From Seiridium cupressi (taxonomy: Eukaryota > Ascomycota > Sordariomycetes > Amphisphaeriales > Sporocadaceae), in contig JARVKI010000164.1 of the NCBI GenBank assembly GCA_036674765.1, positions 1 through 54,003 on the forward strand: DNA of 54,003 bases. Direction: 5' to 3'. This document shows positions 9,455 through 20,527 of the stretch, piece after piece. A program made the position numbers and the translations under genes. Numbering within the stretch: position 1 is the first letter of the stretch; each line of letters begins with the position of its first letter. Under the pieces are notes generated by a model that saw only the letters and a list, made by a program, of their open reading frames with translations, did no database searches and had not been told where the DNA came from.

Positions 9455-11878
9455 CTACCCACCACGCTCTCCAAACTGCCTAGCCCAGTCTTCATACTCT
9501 TTTAGTCCCTCCTTGCTCACACTCGGCCGAATATTACTAAGACTTGATTTGAAGTCAATGAGCTCGATCGGTCGGATTTGGTCCATGGTCATGTGAAGCA
9601 GTGCTTCCCCCAGAGATCGAAGCGGTCCCATAGCGGCGTCCTTCGCCAAGGCTGTAATATCTGACCCGGAGAAACCATCCGTTAACACCACCAGCTCTTC
9701 CATATCAGCCTCTGCCAGGTTATGTTTCTGCTGACCGAGAAGCGTCCTGAGCTGGGTGGCCCGTGTTTCAGGCTCTGGCAATGGGATGTACTGTCGCCGT
9801 ACAAATCTCCGCCTCGCTGCTTCGTCAATAGCCCACGGCAGATTCGTTGCTGCAAGCACCAAGACTCGATTGGCATCTCCAGGCACATCTTTGCTCCCCC
9901 CTGGACTTTCGCGGCCCGCTGCAGCTCTCTGCAAATCACTCCATTGGATGAGAAACTCCGTCTTGATCCTTCGCGTTGCCTCGTGTTCCCCTGAACCGGA
10001 TCTTTGTGAGAGCAGAGAGTCGATCTCGTCAATGAAGATAATACTCGGCGCCATGGCCTTAGCCAGCGCAAACAGGGCTCGAACAAGTTTCTCCGACTCG
10101 CCAAGGTACTTGCTTGTTAAGCTACTGGCAGATATAGAAAAGAATGTCGACTTGGACTCTGTAGCAACAGCGCGGGCCAGCATGGTCTTTCCTGTTCCTG
10201 GGGGGCCGAACAAGAGCATGCCTCTGGCCGGTTCACGCAAGCCCATGAAGAGATCTGGCCGGAGGAATGGGTAGACCACAGCTTCACGTAGCGCATTTTT
10301 TGCAATCTGAAGTCCGGCAACGTCGCTCCAATGGACCTCGTCACCTTGAACCACGATCTCGTTGAATATAGCCTTGGCAGCGCCACTGTCAACCCCAGGC
10401 GGCAAGTGCTTGAGGATGGCTTTCTTTTTCTTCTCCCATGCACTTTTGGATTTCTTTTCTTCTTCGTCCTCGTCCGACTCCTCCGGTTGTAATGTAATAT
10501 CTGCTGGAACATGATCTTCCTCGATCTTGACCCTTCCACTCCGCCGGAAGGGCTGGGTTGTTGAAGGTTCATCCTCAGACTCCGAGGAGTGCTTGGGATT
10601 GACATTGCGCTTCCGAGGTGCCCGTTTCTTCGCACTATTAGGCGGCGTTCCTTGACTAACAGGCTTCCTCCTCACGGGAATATCGCTTGAACTTCGGCTC
10701 GAACCTGGCATGTCTGCTCCCGACGGAGCAGAAGCGCGAGCTGCATCCTGAGCTGCGGAGGAGCTGCTTTTCGACTTCGATGAGCGTTCTGCGCGGGAAA
10801 ATGTCGAATTGGTATCTAATCTATCGTTGACTGACAAATAGTTTAGAGCACTTGACGCGGCACCCACAGCAAGAGGTGACGGCCCAGGGTCCACATAGTC
10901 GTCAATGTGCTTGTTCGCAAGCGAGTCGGGACTGGACGAGCGTGGGCCACCATTCGCTGGCGAGGTCACCAGCCTGCGGGTGTGCGTATCCCAATGATTC
11001 GGTCCTGTTGTGGGTGCTTTTGATCGGGATATGTCTGGCAACGATGATCTGCCAACATTGTCTCTTGGATTGATGCTGGACCACGCCAACGTTGCGGCTT
11101 TGCTTGCTCCAGGTGGCTCGGATATTCTCGATGTGGATGATCGGTCGGAATGATACGATCTTGCCCCTTTGCTTGATCGAAGCGTAGTTCGCATTGTGCG
11201 TTTGTCCGGGCTCGGCGACCTTTCGACCTTCTTCTTAGGAGCCGCCGACGCAGCGGCGTAAGGAGGGAGTGACGGCGGTGGTTTGGAGGAAGAAGGCACC
11301 GTCGTGCCAGAATCCATATTACTGAGACTGCGACCAACGACAGCCAGTTCCGACGACGTTCTCGACATCATACTCGGCCGCGGAGGTAAAGTAGGTCTTG
11401 ATAGGTCCTGGTAAGCTACGGCTGGTATTGTTCCGCCTCCTATCCAGCCTCTCTCAGTTGGCTCTGCACCTTTAGAGCCGTTAGCATCTCCAGAGGGCGA
11501 CCCGCGCGGGGCCGCCTCACCCTCCCGTGATATCCTCAGAGCCTCGAGCAGATCGATCCTTTCTTTGCATTGTATTTCCAGGGCCTTCAAACTGTCGCCC
11601 AGAGCCCGTTCCGTCTCGCTTTTGGGGCTGTAACTCGTCTTGCCCGGAGTGTTCTGTGTGATGAGGTCCAATGCCGATCTCCAATACCGCATCGCCTCTT
11701 TCTCGTCGCTCTAAGTAACGGTTTCAGATCAGTCACTATAGTTCTCCAAGGCCAGAATGCACTGGCGGCCATTCGTCGCGGCACCTACCTGACTTTCATA
11801 GTATACAGCGGTCGAACACCTGAGATAGCTCTCATCGTACGTCTTTTGCAGGTTCGCGACAGCTCGGCTTGGCCACAT
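9455..11878 (-). CDS. SAP1: Sap1/Yta6-type AAA ATPase (spastin/fidgetin-like, meiotic clade)
   Basis: Single-AAA-domain ATPase of the clade that includes spastin, katanin, fidgetin and Vps4. The N-terminus (exon 1 11878-11789, MWPSRAVANLQKTYDESYLR, joined to SDEKEAMRYWRSALDLI) looks like an MIT-type helical bundle. The 78-nt intron 11788-11711 is GTAGGT to ACTTAG. A long Ser/Pro/Arg-rich disordered linker runs to about residue 450. The AAA module follows: VHWSDVAGL, Walker A GPPGTGKT (about 531-538), Walker B IIFIDEID (about 588), the arginine-finger segment EAARRRF, the sensor-2 region DGFSGSDI, and a Vps4-like C-terminal helix ending YEDWARQFGERGG. Total 781 aa. An ATG at 11692 is internal, not the start. 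Microtubule severing as opposed to another remodelling role cannot be decided; yeast Sap1 function is itself poorly defined. Confidence 0.9.
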
Positions 11879-12781
11879 CCTTGCGCTGAGATATACTGTC
11901 CTATGCTAACATGTGGTTGACGAAATGAGGTATCGTAGTGGGCGACAGCCGCAAAGTTGGGCGAGGCTTCCGATTGTGGGCTGGGAGGGTGAAGGCAGGT
12001 TGAAGACTTCTATTGCTCATGTGATGGGCGGAAAATAGTGAATGAATGACTTGGATTTTTGGTTGTTGAAGCAAGATTGGACCCGGTGACTTCCTGTTGT
12101 TGTTTCCTGCCACTATCCCACACGTGCCGGTCTTGGGCAATCGTAGACGTAGTAGTTTAAATGCTGTTCCACGCGTTTCGTGTACGCCGAATCGGTCGCG
12201 AATTCCTGCTTAAGCTATGACAAAGACTCTGTATGTAATAGTTTATGGCGATTTGCACCACAAATAGCCACCTCTTGTGATTGGATTCCGGAATCTGGAG
12301 GCATGCTTGAATCAGAAGTACAATGAATAATGAAAGTGGGCTTTGGGCGCCCGTGCCATGTGCTGCCAGTGACGTCGTCGTGTTTGGTGGGGTGAACGAA
12401 AGCCATGCCGGGGAGTCGCAAGCTTCTGTGGCTGGGGTGCTGGAGGGGCGCATAACTCGCCGCACACCACACGCTTCTGAGGCTGAAGTTACATAGACAT
12501 ACATACTTGGGGCTTAGGTTTAGACTGGTTATATATGACCCAAATGATCATAGAACACAATCACTATGACAGATGCGGTTGTGCCAGTTGACAAAATCGG
12601 AGGAAGAGTTTATGCTCATCATGCTTATCGATTTAGCTGCAATATCTCACAGCGGCGAAGGGTTTCGTTGGAAAAGACGGCGTTGCTTGGATTAGCAGAA
12701 GGAATAGGCCGGAATGCATTGGCCTGGCAACTCTCCAGCATCATTTACCCTGGACCGCATATCGTCCAAAGGCCGTCTCGT
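11879..12781. other. Intergenic region between the AAA ATPase and Ecd-like genes
   Basis: Upstream of the minus-strand AAA gene and downstream of the minus-strand Ecd-like gene. The ORFs here lack recognisable homology. No repeat is seen. Confidence 0.6.
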
Positions 12782-14668
12782 TCAATCCTTCTGCTCATCA
12801 TCCTCGTCTCTGGGAAGTTTCATCCCCATCATGCCTAGAATATTTCCAGCTGGTCCAGCCATTCCTGCTTGACCCTTGAAACTTTCAAGCAGATTCTTTG
12901 CAAGATTATAGTCTATGTTCACCTCTTCGTCACCACTTTCCTCATCCTCATCCTCATGGCCATCCCGTACAGCTTGTTTGCCCTTTAAATCAGTATCCTT
13001 TCGTTTCAAAGCCGCGGGCTTCCTCGGAGTAGGATCAAGCTGGAGTGCGTTATGCTCGTTCAGCTCTGATTCCATCTGTGCTGCAAGCTGTCTAATTGCT
13101 TCGTGCTCGTTGTCATTCTCATCATATTCATCGTCCTCCTCGAGTGATTTCTGTCGTCCTGCTTTTATCTTAGAGTTGGTGTTATAGGCCGAGGTCCGCT
13201 GCTCTGTCGAAGGCATGCCCATCATTTCTCTCATCATTTTGGCAAATTGTTCTTCGTCGAAACTGACTTCTTTGTCCTCGTCCTCGCTGTCCTCCTCTTC
13301 ATCGTCGTCATCGAAATCCATGTCGTCCAGCTCTGCACCCTCGAAGCCAGCAGTCTCGTCATTGAGGAATGACTCAAAACGCGAGACGATCTTTTCTAGA
13401 TCTGCTTTAGTTGCCGAATCTCCAAAGCCCGGCTTCCTCTGTCCTTGAGGAGCACCCTTGCCATCCAGCTCATTTTCGAAATCTTCGTAGTTGATGTCCA
13501 TCCAGGACTCGTCGTCGTCTCGAGAGACATTCGGCCATGCTTGAATCGTGGCGTCATCGGGCAGCGCTTGGGCGCCGTCTTCTTCCAGATCTTCCAGCAG
13601 AATAGCTACTTCTCGGGTAACACGACTGTCCTTGGTCTCGGCATTGGCAGCCAGCATCTCGAAGCCGCTAGTGATCTTCATGCCGATTTCTAGCTGATCG
13701 AGCGTCTTCTGAGACTTGGCTGCCCCAGTTCCACTTTTTTCTGCTGCCTCAATAATGGGAACCCAGACTGGTGGTTGTGTGAACCGCTGAGACTTCAGCT
13801 GAGCAAAGAGGACCTTGGTGAACTTGGCACTGACAGTCACTAGATCTTCGGGGGCGAAGTTCAGCTTGCCTGAGGTAGAAAAGAGAGATTTCATGGAAAC
13901 CGGGTCTCGAAGATAGAAGGCTTCAACGGCAGGAGCGGCGGCTGCAGGCTTCTGATGCAGGATGTAGGCGAGCTTTCGTGGTATCGTCACGAGTGAATGG
14001 TGGAGGGAGTCGGCTATCCGGCCAGGATACTTCTCTAGACGATAAAAGGCCTCGGCCTCGACAAAGGTCGAATGGACAAGATCCGATTTTGGTTTGGTTC
14101 TAAGCGAACTGGCAGCTTCTGTCAAAGATAGGGGCTGTTTGTCATGAGACCCCTTTTCCAGGGGGATGATGTACAGCTTTTCTTGATGAATCCATACGCG
14201 GTTGGTATCGACCTCTGGGCTCAGCCAAGGCGGAAGGACATTGGCGGCCTCGACCAGGAGGAACTCACCATCGCTGTCAAAAACTCGTACCCAAAGGTTC
14301 TGGAACCCCTTGCTGAGCTCTCGGAGCAAGTAGACAATTAGCCACTCGTCTTCCACCGAGTCTCCATAATAGCTTGTGCCATGCAGGTAAATAAGGCCTT
14401 GATCGTTCTTGACGTCGAGCTGCAAGCCATCCCGTTGCCAGATGTAGTCCTTGGTGAGATCATTGGTCAGATGCAGCGCAGTCTTGCGTACATTCTCCAG
14501 GGCCGAGAGAAGTTTATGGGCTTCCAACTGGGCGTCGACAATAAAGAGGATATACTCAACACAGTTGTCCGGTAGCCTTCGGGGGAAACCATCGAACCCG
14601 CCCTCGAAGAAATTCACCTTGTCCTCGGGCGTCTCTGCAGTCTGCTCGGAGCCTTTGGATGGAGACAT
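12782..14668 (-). CDS. SGT1/Ecdysoneless (Ecd) family protein
   Basis: Member of the SGT1/ecdysoneless family (distinct from the SUGT1 co-chaperone), which in animals and fission yeast is linked to U5 snRNP/Prp8 assembly, R2TP and transcription. The N-terminal half has the family hallmarks DNCVEYILFIVD, YIWQRDGLQL, LHGTSYYGDSVEDEWLIVYLL, WVRVFDSDGEFLLVEAA and LPPWLSPE with NRVWIHQ. The C-terminal half is highly acidic (about residues 440-490), as in known Ecd proteins. The reading frame stays open upstream only through non-ATG codons; the first ATG is at 14668 and begins MSPSKG, giving 628 aa. No intron is needed. It diverges from SMC6 across about 650 bp. The cellular role is inferred from the family. 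Confidence 0.87.
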   Translation of the reverse strand: MSPSKGSEQTAETPEDKVNFFEGGFDGFPRRLPDNCVEYILFIVDAQLEAHKLLSALENVRKTALHLTNDLTKDYIWQRDGLQLDVKNDQGLIYLHGTSYYGDSVEDEWLIVYLLRELSKGFQNLWVRVFDSDGEFLLVEAANVLPPWLSPEVDTNRVWIHQEKLYIIPLEKGSHDKQPLSLTEAASSLRTKPKSDLVHSTFVEAEAFYRLEKYPGRIADSLHHSLVTIPRKLAYILHQKPAAAAPAVEAFYLRDPVSMKSLFSTSGKLNFAPEDLVTVSAKFTKVLFAQLKSQRFTQPPVWVPIIEAAEKSGTGAAKSQKTLDQLEIGMKITSGFEMLAANAETKDSRVTREVAILLEDLEEDGAQALPDDATIQAWPNVSRDDDESWMDINYEDFENELDGKGAPQGQRKPGFGDSATKADLEKIVSRFESFLNDETAGFEGAELDDMDFDDDDEEEDSEDEDKEVSFDEEQFAKMMREMMGMPSTEQRTSAYNTNSKIKAGRQKSLEEDDEYDENDNEHEAIRQLAAQMESELNEHNALQLDPTPRKPAALKRKDTDLKGKQAVRDGHEDEDEESGDEEVNIDYNLAKNLLESFKGQAGMAGPAGNILGMMGMKLPRDEDDEQKD

Positions 14669-15318
14669 CTCAAAGACCGTCGGATCGCGTACAGAAAGCC
14701 GTGTGAGCCCAGAGATATAAGATAGGCTTATGCAGGGGTTCTTTGGCTGGACTAGCTGCACAGCTTCTACATGAACCTCGAGGTAAGGTAGCGTTAGATA
14801 TTAGACGGGTTCGGGTTCCGCGCGGCTTTCTAATGTAATGATGACGCTCAATAACAGGTACGAAAGTGCTTAACAGCAGTTTATTTACAGGCCTCTAAGC
14901 CCTAGACTTTTTATGACCATAGCGGGGGTCTGGTGAGCGCAGTGGGGTCCAGCGGGGTAGCTGTCGCGCGGAATGGGTTCCTTCCCGGTGCTTTGGCCAG
15001 TGTGCGGCCTAGAGAGCCCATTAAAATCGCGTCAAGCTGGGGAGTGACGGGTACTATGGAAGTCGCGTCTTGACGCCCCCTTCAATTTAGTCTCTCCCAA
15101 GCACGACTTTGAAGCTAGTCGCCGCACAAACGCTGTCGCCTCGGGACAACGCCAACAAAGAAGGGTCACCTGCAGGGTCTGCCTGATGAGTATCCCGTGT
15201 GCGCCGAGTTCTTCAGTGTATAATCAATTTTCCCGCGTGTGCGTGTAACAGTCACCCCAACTACAACGAACGAAAGCACCTGTTGCTGTTGCGCCGTCTC
15301 CACAACCTAGCATTCGCG
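14669..15318. promoter_or_regulatory. Shared divergent promoter region, Ecd-like / SMC6
   Basis: The 650 bp between two divergent start codons, so it must hold both promoters. No clear TATA box or tandem repeat is seen, as expected for housekeeping genes. Confidence 0.5.
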
Positions 15319-18300
15319 ATGCCTTCAGCCACCGCCAAGCGCACCCGGCGCATCGCGTTTGAAGAGGATGGAGATGACGATGGGGTCGTCGTTGCTGAGG
15401 CTAGCTCCAGTTTGCGCAGTGACACGGTGAGTGGACTGCACTTTGTCGGCGTTATGACCTATATCCTGACAAGACTGCCAGCAAAGAAAGAAGGCCCGCA
15501 TGTCGGCTGCGCATCAGCAAAAGGGCTCGATGCGGGATCGTCGCCAACAGTCGGAGGAGACCTCGTCGGAGGAGGATGAAGCCATGCAGGAGCCCAGTCC
15601 TGCTCCAGAAATACCCGCGGCATCCCAATTCGAGCACGAGCGCGATTTGGATTTCGAGCATCTGCGACACGCCGAAGAAGATGACTTACGAGCAACCCAG
15701 CGCCTCAAAAGCCGACCTGAGCTGATAGGAGAAAATCACGCAGCTCTCAACGCTGTCATCGAGAGTATCGAGGTGTATAACTTCATGTGTCACGAACGAC
15801 TTCGCGTCGACCTTGGCCCTCTACTCAACTTCATAGTGGGTGAGAATGGCAGTGGAAAGAGCGCTATTCTGACTGCCATCACGCTCTGCCTGGGAGGAAA
15901 GGCTAGCTCCACCAATCGCGGCGCAAGCTTGAAGTCTTTTATCAAGGAGGGCAAGGAACATGGCGTACTGATCGTCAAAATCAAGAACCAGGGCCCCGAC
16001 GCTTACAAACCCGATCTTTTCGGTGATTCCATCATAGTCGAGCGCCATTTCAATAAGTCCGGTAGCAGTGGCTTTAAACTCAAGTCCGCCACCGGTAGAG
16101 TCATGTCCACCAAGCGAGATGACGTTCAAGATATCGTCGAGTACTATTGTCTCCAGGTCGACAACCCCCTCAACGTGCTGTCGCAGGACAACGCAAGGCA
16201 GTTCCTAAATTCTGCCACTCCTGCTCAGAAATACAACTACTTTCTGCAAGGCACCCAGCTGCAACAGCTCAGCGATGACCTTCTCCTCATACACGAACAT
16301 ATCGATGCCACTGAGGCCAAGCTCTTCGGGTTTGAGGAGAATTTCACCGCCATCAAGGCCGAGATGGAGAAGTACAAGAAGCTCAAGGAGATAGCTGGGA
16401 AAAACGAAGAGTTTCGAAGGAAACAAAAGGTCTATGTCAGACAGCTCGCTTGGGCCCAGGTGAGGGAACAAGAGGTAATCCTGCATGAAAGGGAGAACGC
16501 TATCAATGCATTCGACGAGGAGCTACAAGGACTCGAACGGCGTATTCAGGCAGCGGCTGAGGAGCTGGAGAAGCATGATCGGCTTGTCGAATCCGCCAAA
16601 GACGAGCTCGAGGAACTACGTCAGGAAGAGTCCGAGCTACAACGAAAGAAAGAGGAGGCCAAGGAAGCTTACGATAAGGCCAGGGCCGCAGTTCACCAAC
16701 TCCATATACAGGAACGCGAAGTCCATGGGCAACTGACCAACGCCAACAACGGCGTCAAGGAATGCAAGAAGAAAATCAAGGCAGAAGAAAGACGCCTCGA
16801 GGAGGTCAACGGTGGGGCCTTGGCTGAGAAACAGCAGGCACTGGACGACGCCCGAGAAGCTGTGGAGAGCGCAAGCAAGGCAAGGGAGGAGAACGGCACT
16901 GAATTGCCAACACTCGAGGAGAAGTTTGCCGAAGCCGAGCAACGAGCACAAGAAGCTGGCAAGCCGGTCGAAGACAAGAAAAGAGAAGTCAGCGCGACTG
17001 AATCCCGCATAAGGACTCTGACCCAAAATCGAGGGGATCCTCTGGCCGGGTTCTACCCGCAGACCAGGCAGCTTCTCAAGCTCATTGAACAGGATAACGG
17101 CTTTTCGAGAAAACCGATCGGTCCTATAGGGCTGCATGTGCAGCTACAAAAGCCCGCTTGGTCATCCATCTTGGAAACGACGTTCGGCGAGACCCTCGAT
17201 GCTTTCATCGTTGCGAACCCGGGGGATCGAGAGCGATTAGCTGGGCACATGGCACGACTCAAGTACAACAAGCAGCCGACCATATTCATTAGTCACCCGG
17301 GAAGAGTCATCAAGAACTTGAACGAACCTGATGAACGATTCGACACCATTCTCCGAGTGCTCAAGTTCGATAATGATCAAGTCAGAAACCAACTGGTCAT
17401 GACGAATCAAATCGAGAACATCTTACTCATAGAGGATTTAAGTGACGCTTTCCGTGTGATGGGCGATAGGCAGCCTCAACATGCAAAATTGAGCATCTCC
17501 TTCCATCCCTCAAAGAGGGGCCATGGCACATCACTGAAACCCGGCCGTGGGAACAATCTGAACCAGGAGCCTATCAATGCATCAGAGAGGAGACGTATGC
17601 AATCCGATTCGGAAAGCCAGATGAACCACCAAAAGGATTTGCTCGCCCAGCTGAAGTCAGATCTGAGAGATTTGGAATCTATCAAAAAGGGTTGCCACCA
17701 AGAGGCGCAGAGGTGTAGCCAGGCTGTCACGCAACACAAACGTCGCGGCGAAGGCTTGAAGAAGAAGATACGTGAAGCCGAAGCTCGCGTGAGTGTTGCT
17801 GAGCAAGCTCTCGACGCGTACGATGGGACGGACATGAGACTGCAGGGTCTTCGCGAGGAACTGCAGAAGGCCCAAGCAAGTGAAGGACAATACGGTCAGC
17901 AATATGGCGAGCTTGCGGTGGAGAAGAATGATCTCAACGTGGCCGCTACAGCCGCCAAAACTGAGTTAGAACGGGCTCGTATGAGCCGCAACGATTTTGA
18001 TGAGCGCATAAAGAAGGCAACCGACAAGGTTTCGAGGCTAGAGGGATTACGACGGATCACAGTGCAAGAAAAGAATGCAGCCCACCAGGATGTCGAAGAG
18101 GCAAAAGTCGGAAAAGAGAGTGCAGAGAGATCGCGCGACAGACAAGTGCGGCAGTTACAAGAGCATATCGAGGGAGCCCAAGCTGTCCACCCAGAGCGTG
18201 TCCACATTCCGGAAGAGGAAACATATCAAAGCATAGAGCTGAAATTTACTAAAATCAAGGATCAGCTCGCAAGATTTAAGGATCGCCATGGAATGGACGA

Positions 18301-18990
18301 ACATCAAATCAACGAGAAAGCGGCAGCATCGTTCGCGGCGTTCGACGAGGCCCGAAAATTCCGTCGCGACTGCGAACTAGACGTCAGAGCAAGCAAGCAC
18401 GCCTTGACTAAGCGATTGGACAAGTGGAGGATGTTTCAACGCATGATCTCGGCTGCCGCACGCACGAACTTTGCTTATCTACTCAGTGAGAGAGCGTTCA
18501 GAGGCAGGCTTCTGCTAGACCATGCCAACAAAAAGCTTGCGATCGAGGTTGAGCCAGACCAAACTAGGCAAGATGTTTCCGGACGGAACACGAAAACATT
18601 ATCTGGAGGCGAGAAATCTTTCTCGAGCATATGCCTGCTGCTGGCTATCTGGGAGGCTATGGGATCGCCACTGCGCTGTCTGGACGAATTCGATGTCTTC
18701 ATGGATGTCATCAATCGTGCGATCAGCACAAAGATGCTGGTGAGTCATTTTTATCCATTTCGACAAAGTCAAATGTACTCACAATCCGTCAGGTTCAAGC
18801 TGCGCGTCGGTCTGTCGGCAAACAATTCATCCTGATCACACCCAACGCCATTGAAGGCAATGTCAAGTATGACAAGGACGTTAAAATCATCAGGTAAATC
18901 CCTTTCTCCCTAATTCATACGGGGCCTCGGACTAACAAGCTTGACAGGCTCACGGACCCCCGCCAAAAGCGCCTCACAGATTCGCATTAA
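15319..18990 (+). CDS. SMC6: SMC6, structural maintenance of chromosomes protein 6
   Basis: ATPase subunit of the nuclear SMC5/6 complex, which acts in DNA repair and replication-fork stability. Exons are 15319-15426, 15482-18739, 18793-18893 and 18948-18990, phases closing at 1169 aa. An acidic N-terminus precedes the head: VIESIEVYNFMCHERL, Walker A GENGSGKS (about 156-163) and the Q-loop region. Two long coiled coils flank a hinge at about residues 535-700 (GPIGLHVQL, FGETLDAFIVANPGDRERL). The signature LSGGEKSFSSICLLLAIWEA (about 1076) and Walker B RCLDEFDVFMD (about 1103) follow. The last exons encode the terminal strands FILITPNAIEGNV and VKIIRLTDPRQKR. The phrase PLRCLDEFDVFMD separates SMC6 from SMC5. 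Confidence 0.96.
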
Positions 18991-19656
18991 GAAATAAACT
19001 AGTGCTTGTGCAAGTCATGATTTTGTCTGGGATAGTATTCGGTCTTATTTCGTTCGAGGTTTGATACCCTGTCAAACAAGGGTAGCCATGAAAAGGGATA
19101 CTAGCGCCCCATCTAAGGCGTGGAGTTTGGGGAGTTATTTCAATGACTTACAGCATGTTAGCCCTCGTGGGAAGCGTCAACACGGCCGACTTTGTGGCAA
19201 GGTACTGTAGAAGCGCGGCGTCGAGGCATTCTGTAACAATACCCTTGTCCTGTATAAATAATTTCTGTTACAATCAAAGAGCATGATTACTGACTTACAA
19301 TGCTGGTTATGTCTTGGCATGGCAGTTTCCGAGAGTCAAGTATTCAGTCACATTTGTGTATCTGTTCAGTGTATAACTTTTACAGCTTTCTGACGATGGT
19401 GCTCAATATGGCGAGCAAGCAACCGAGAGCTGCAGCAACAAGAAAGATGTGCTTTTTTTTTTACGGCTTTCAAGTTCACTTGTAGATGCAGTATTATGTA
19501 GAGGTAGCATAACTCCTGTCTTTTCTTCCATGCTTGTTTCCCTCCATGATTGACGCCCTCTGCATGACGATATTGGATTACATATAGTATATATATACAT
19601 GAGAGTACAAGGATAGACGGACAGCCCATACGTTTCCCACAAAACGAGTCTTCAGG
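18991..19656. other. Convergent 3' intergenic region, SMC6/COQ9
   Basis: Between two convergent genes; AT-rich in parts, including a T8 run near 19453 and TATATATA near 19588. No gene is seen. Confidence 0.6.
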
Positions 19657-20527
19657 TTAGATCCTCATGCCCTTACTCCTCAACACGTTCACGCCCGCAG
19701 CCGCCGTAAAACCAACCCACTGGCCGATATTGCCGACGATTGCTCCCAAGCCGCTGCTCTCCTCGAGGCGCCGTTGAATGAATGCTCGTGTCTCATCATA
19801 GCCGTGGGAGCGATCATTCGTCATGAAGAGCTCGGCAGAGGCGTAGATGGTGGAGAGAGATGCGCGCTTGGTGTACCACGTGGGGTCGACGGCCTTGTCG
19901 CCGGAAAGATGGTAGATCTCGTCGACGAGCAGGGCAAGTTCGTGTAGGGAGGCGGGGACTAGAGAGGGTTGAGCCATTACAGCTAAAGCCTGGAGAATGA
20001 CGTTAGTATGTGGTTATTCGAAGTGCCGCGAGTCTGGAAGCTCCGCCACGGCCGAACGTAGTGAGCGGGAAGGTTTTGTGACCTGTCCATACCTCTTGCC
20101 AACGGTGTATCACATCCTTGTTCTCCAGCAACCTTTCCCACGTCAATTGTTCGACCTTCTGCCCAATCGGTAGCCTCTCTGCCTCGGCGCCGGGGCCGAA
20201 GATGGCAACGCTCTTGGGCGCCAGTCCCTCCCGCTTCGTCACAAGGTGATATTTGATCAGGCTAAACGGGCCATTGGGCAACAGGCTCGCGCTGATGTCG
20301 AGAAATCCGGCATCCCTCGCGCCGAGGGTCAGCGCATGTTGCGTGAAGCCGTGCTCGGGCACATGTGCGTAGGCGGCAGAGAGGATGGTGCGCTCGGCCG
20401 CGTTGAAGGGGCCCGGCGGCGGCGGGCGATCGTACGAGTGGTAGCTTCGCAGGTTGCGGGCGGCGCACTGAGAAACTCGCCGTTGTTGTTGAGCGGCGAG
20501 GCGGGCAAATGCTCTGGAGGGTGCCAT
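19657..20527 (-). CDS. COQ9: Ubiquinone biosynthesis protein COQ9, mitochondrial
   Basis: Lipid-binding accessory factor that supports COQ7 hydroxylation in the mitochondrial coenzyme Q complex. An Arg/Gln/Ala-rich presequence (MAPSRAFARLAAQQQRR...) precedes the TetR-like fold: AAYAHVPEHGFTQHALTLGAR, then FSLIKYHL. After the intron, DEIYHLSGDKAVDPTWYTKRA is the most diagnostic segment. Exon 1 is 20527-20093 and exon 2 19989-19657; the intron runs GTATGG to CATACTAAC...CTCCAG, joining WQE|ALAVM in phase. The product is 255 aa. The reading frame extends upstream only to a TTG, so the ATG at 20527 is chosen. Confidence 0.94.
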
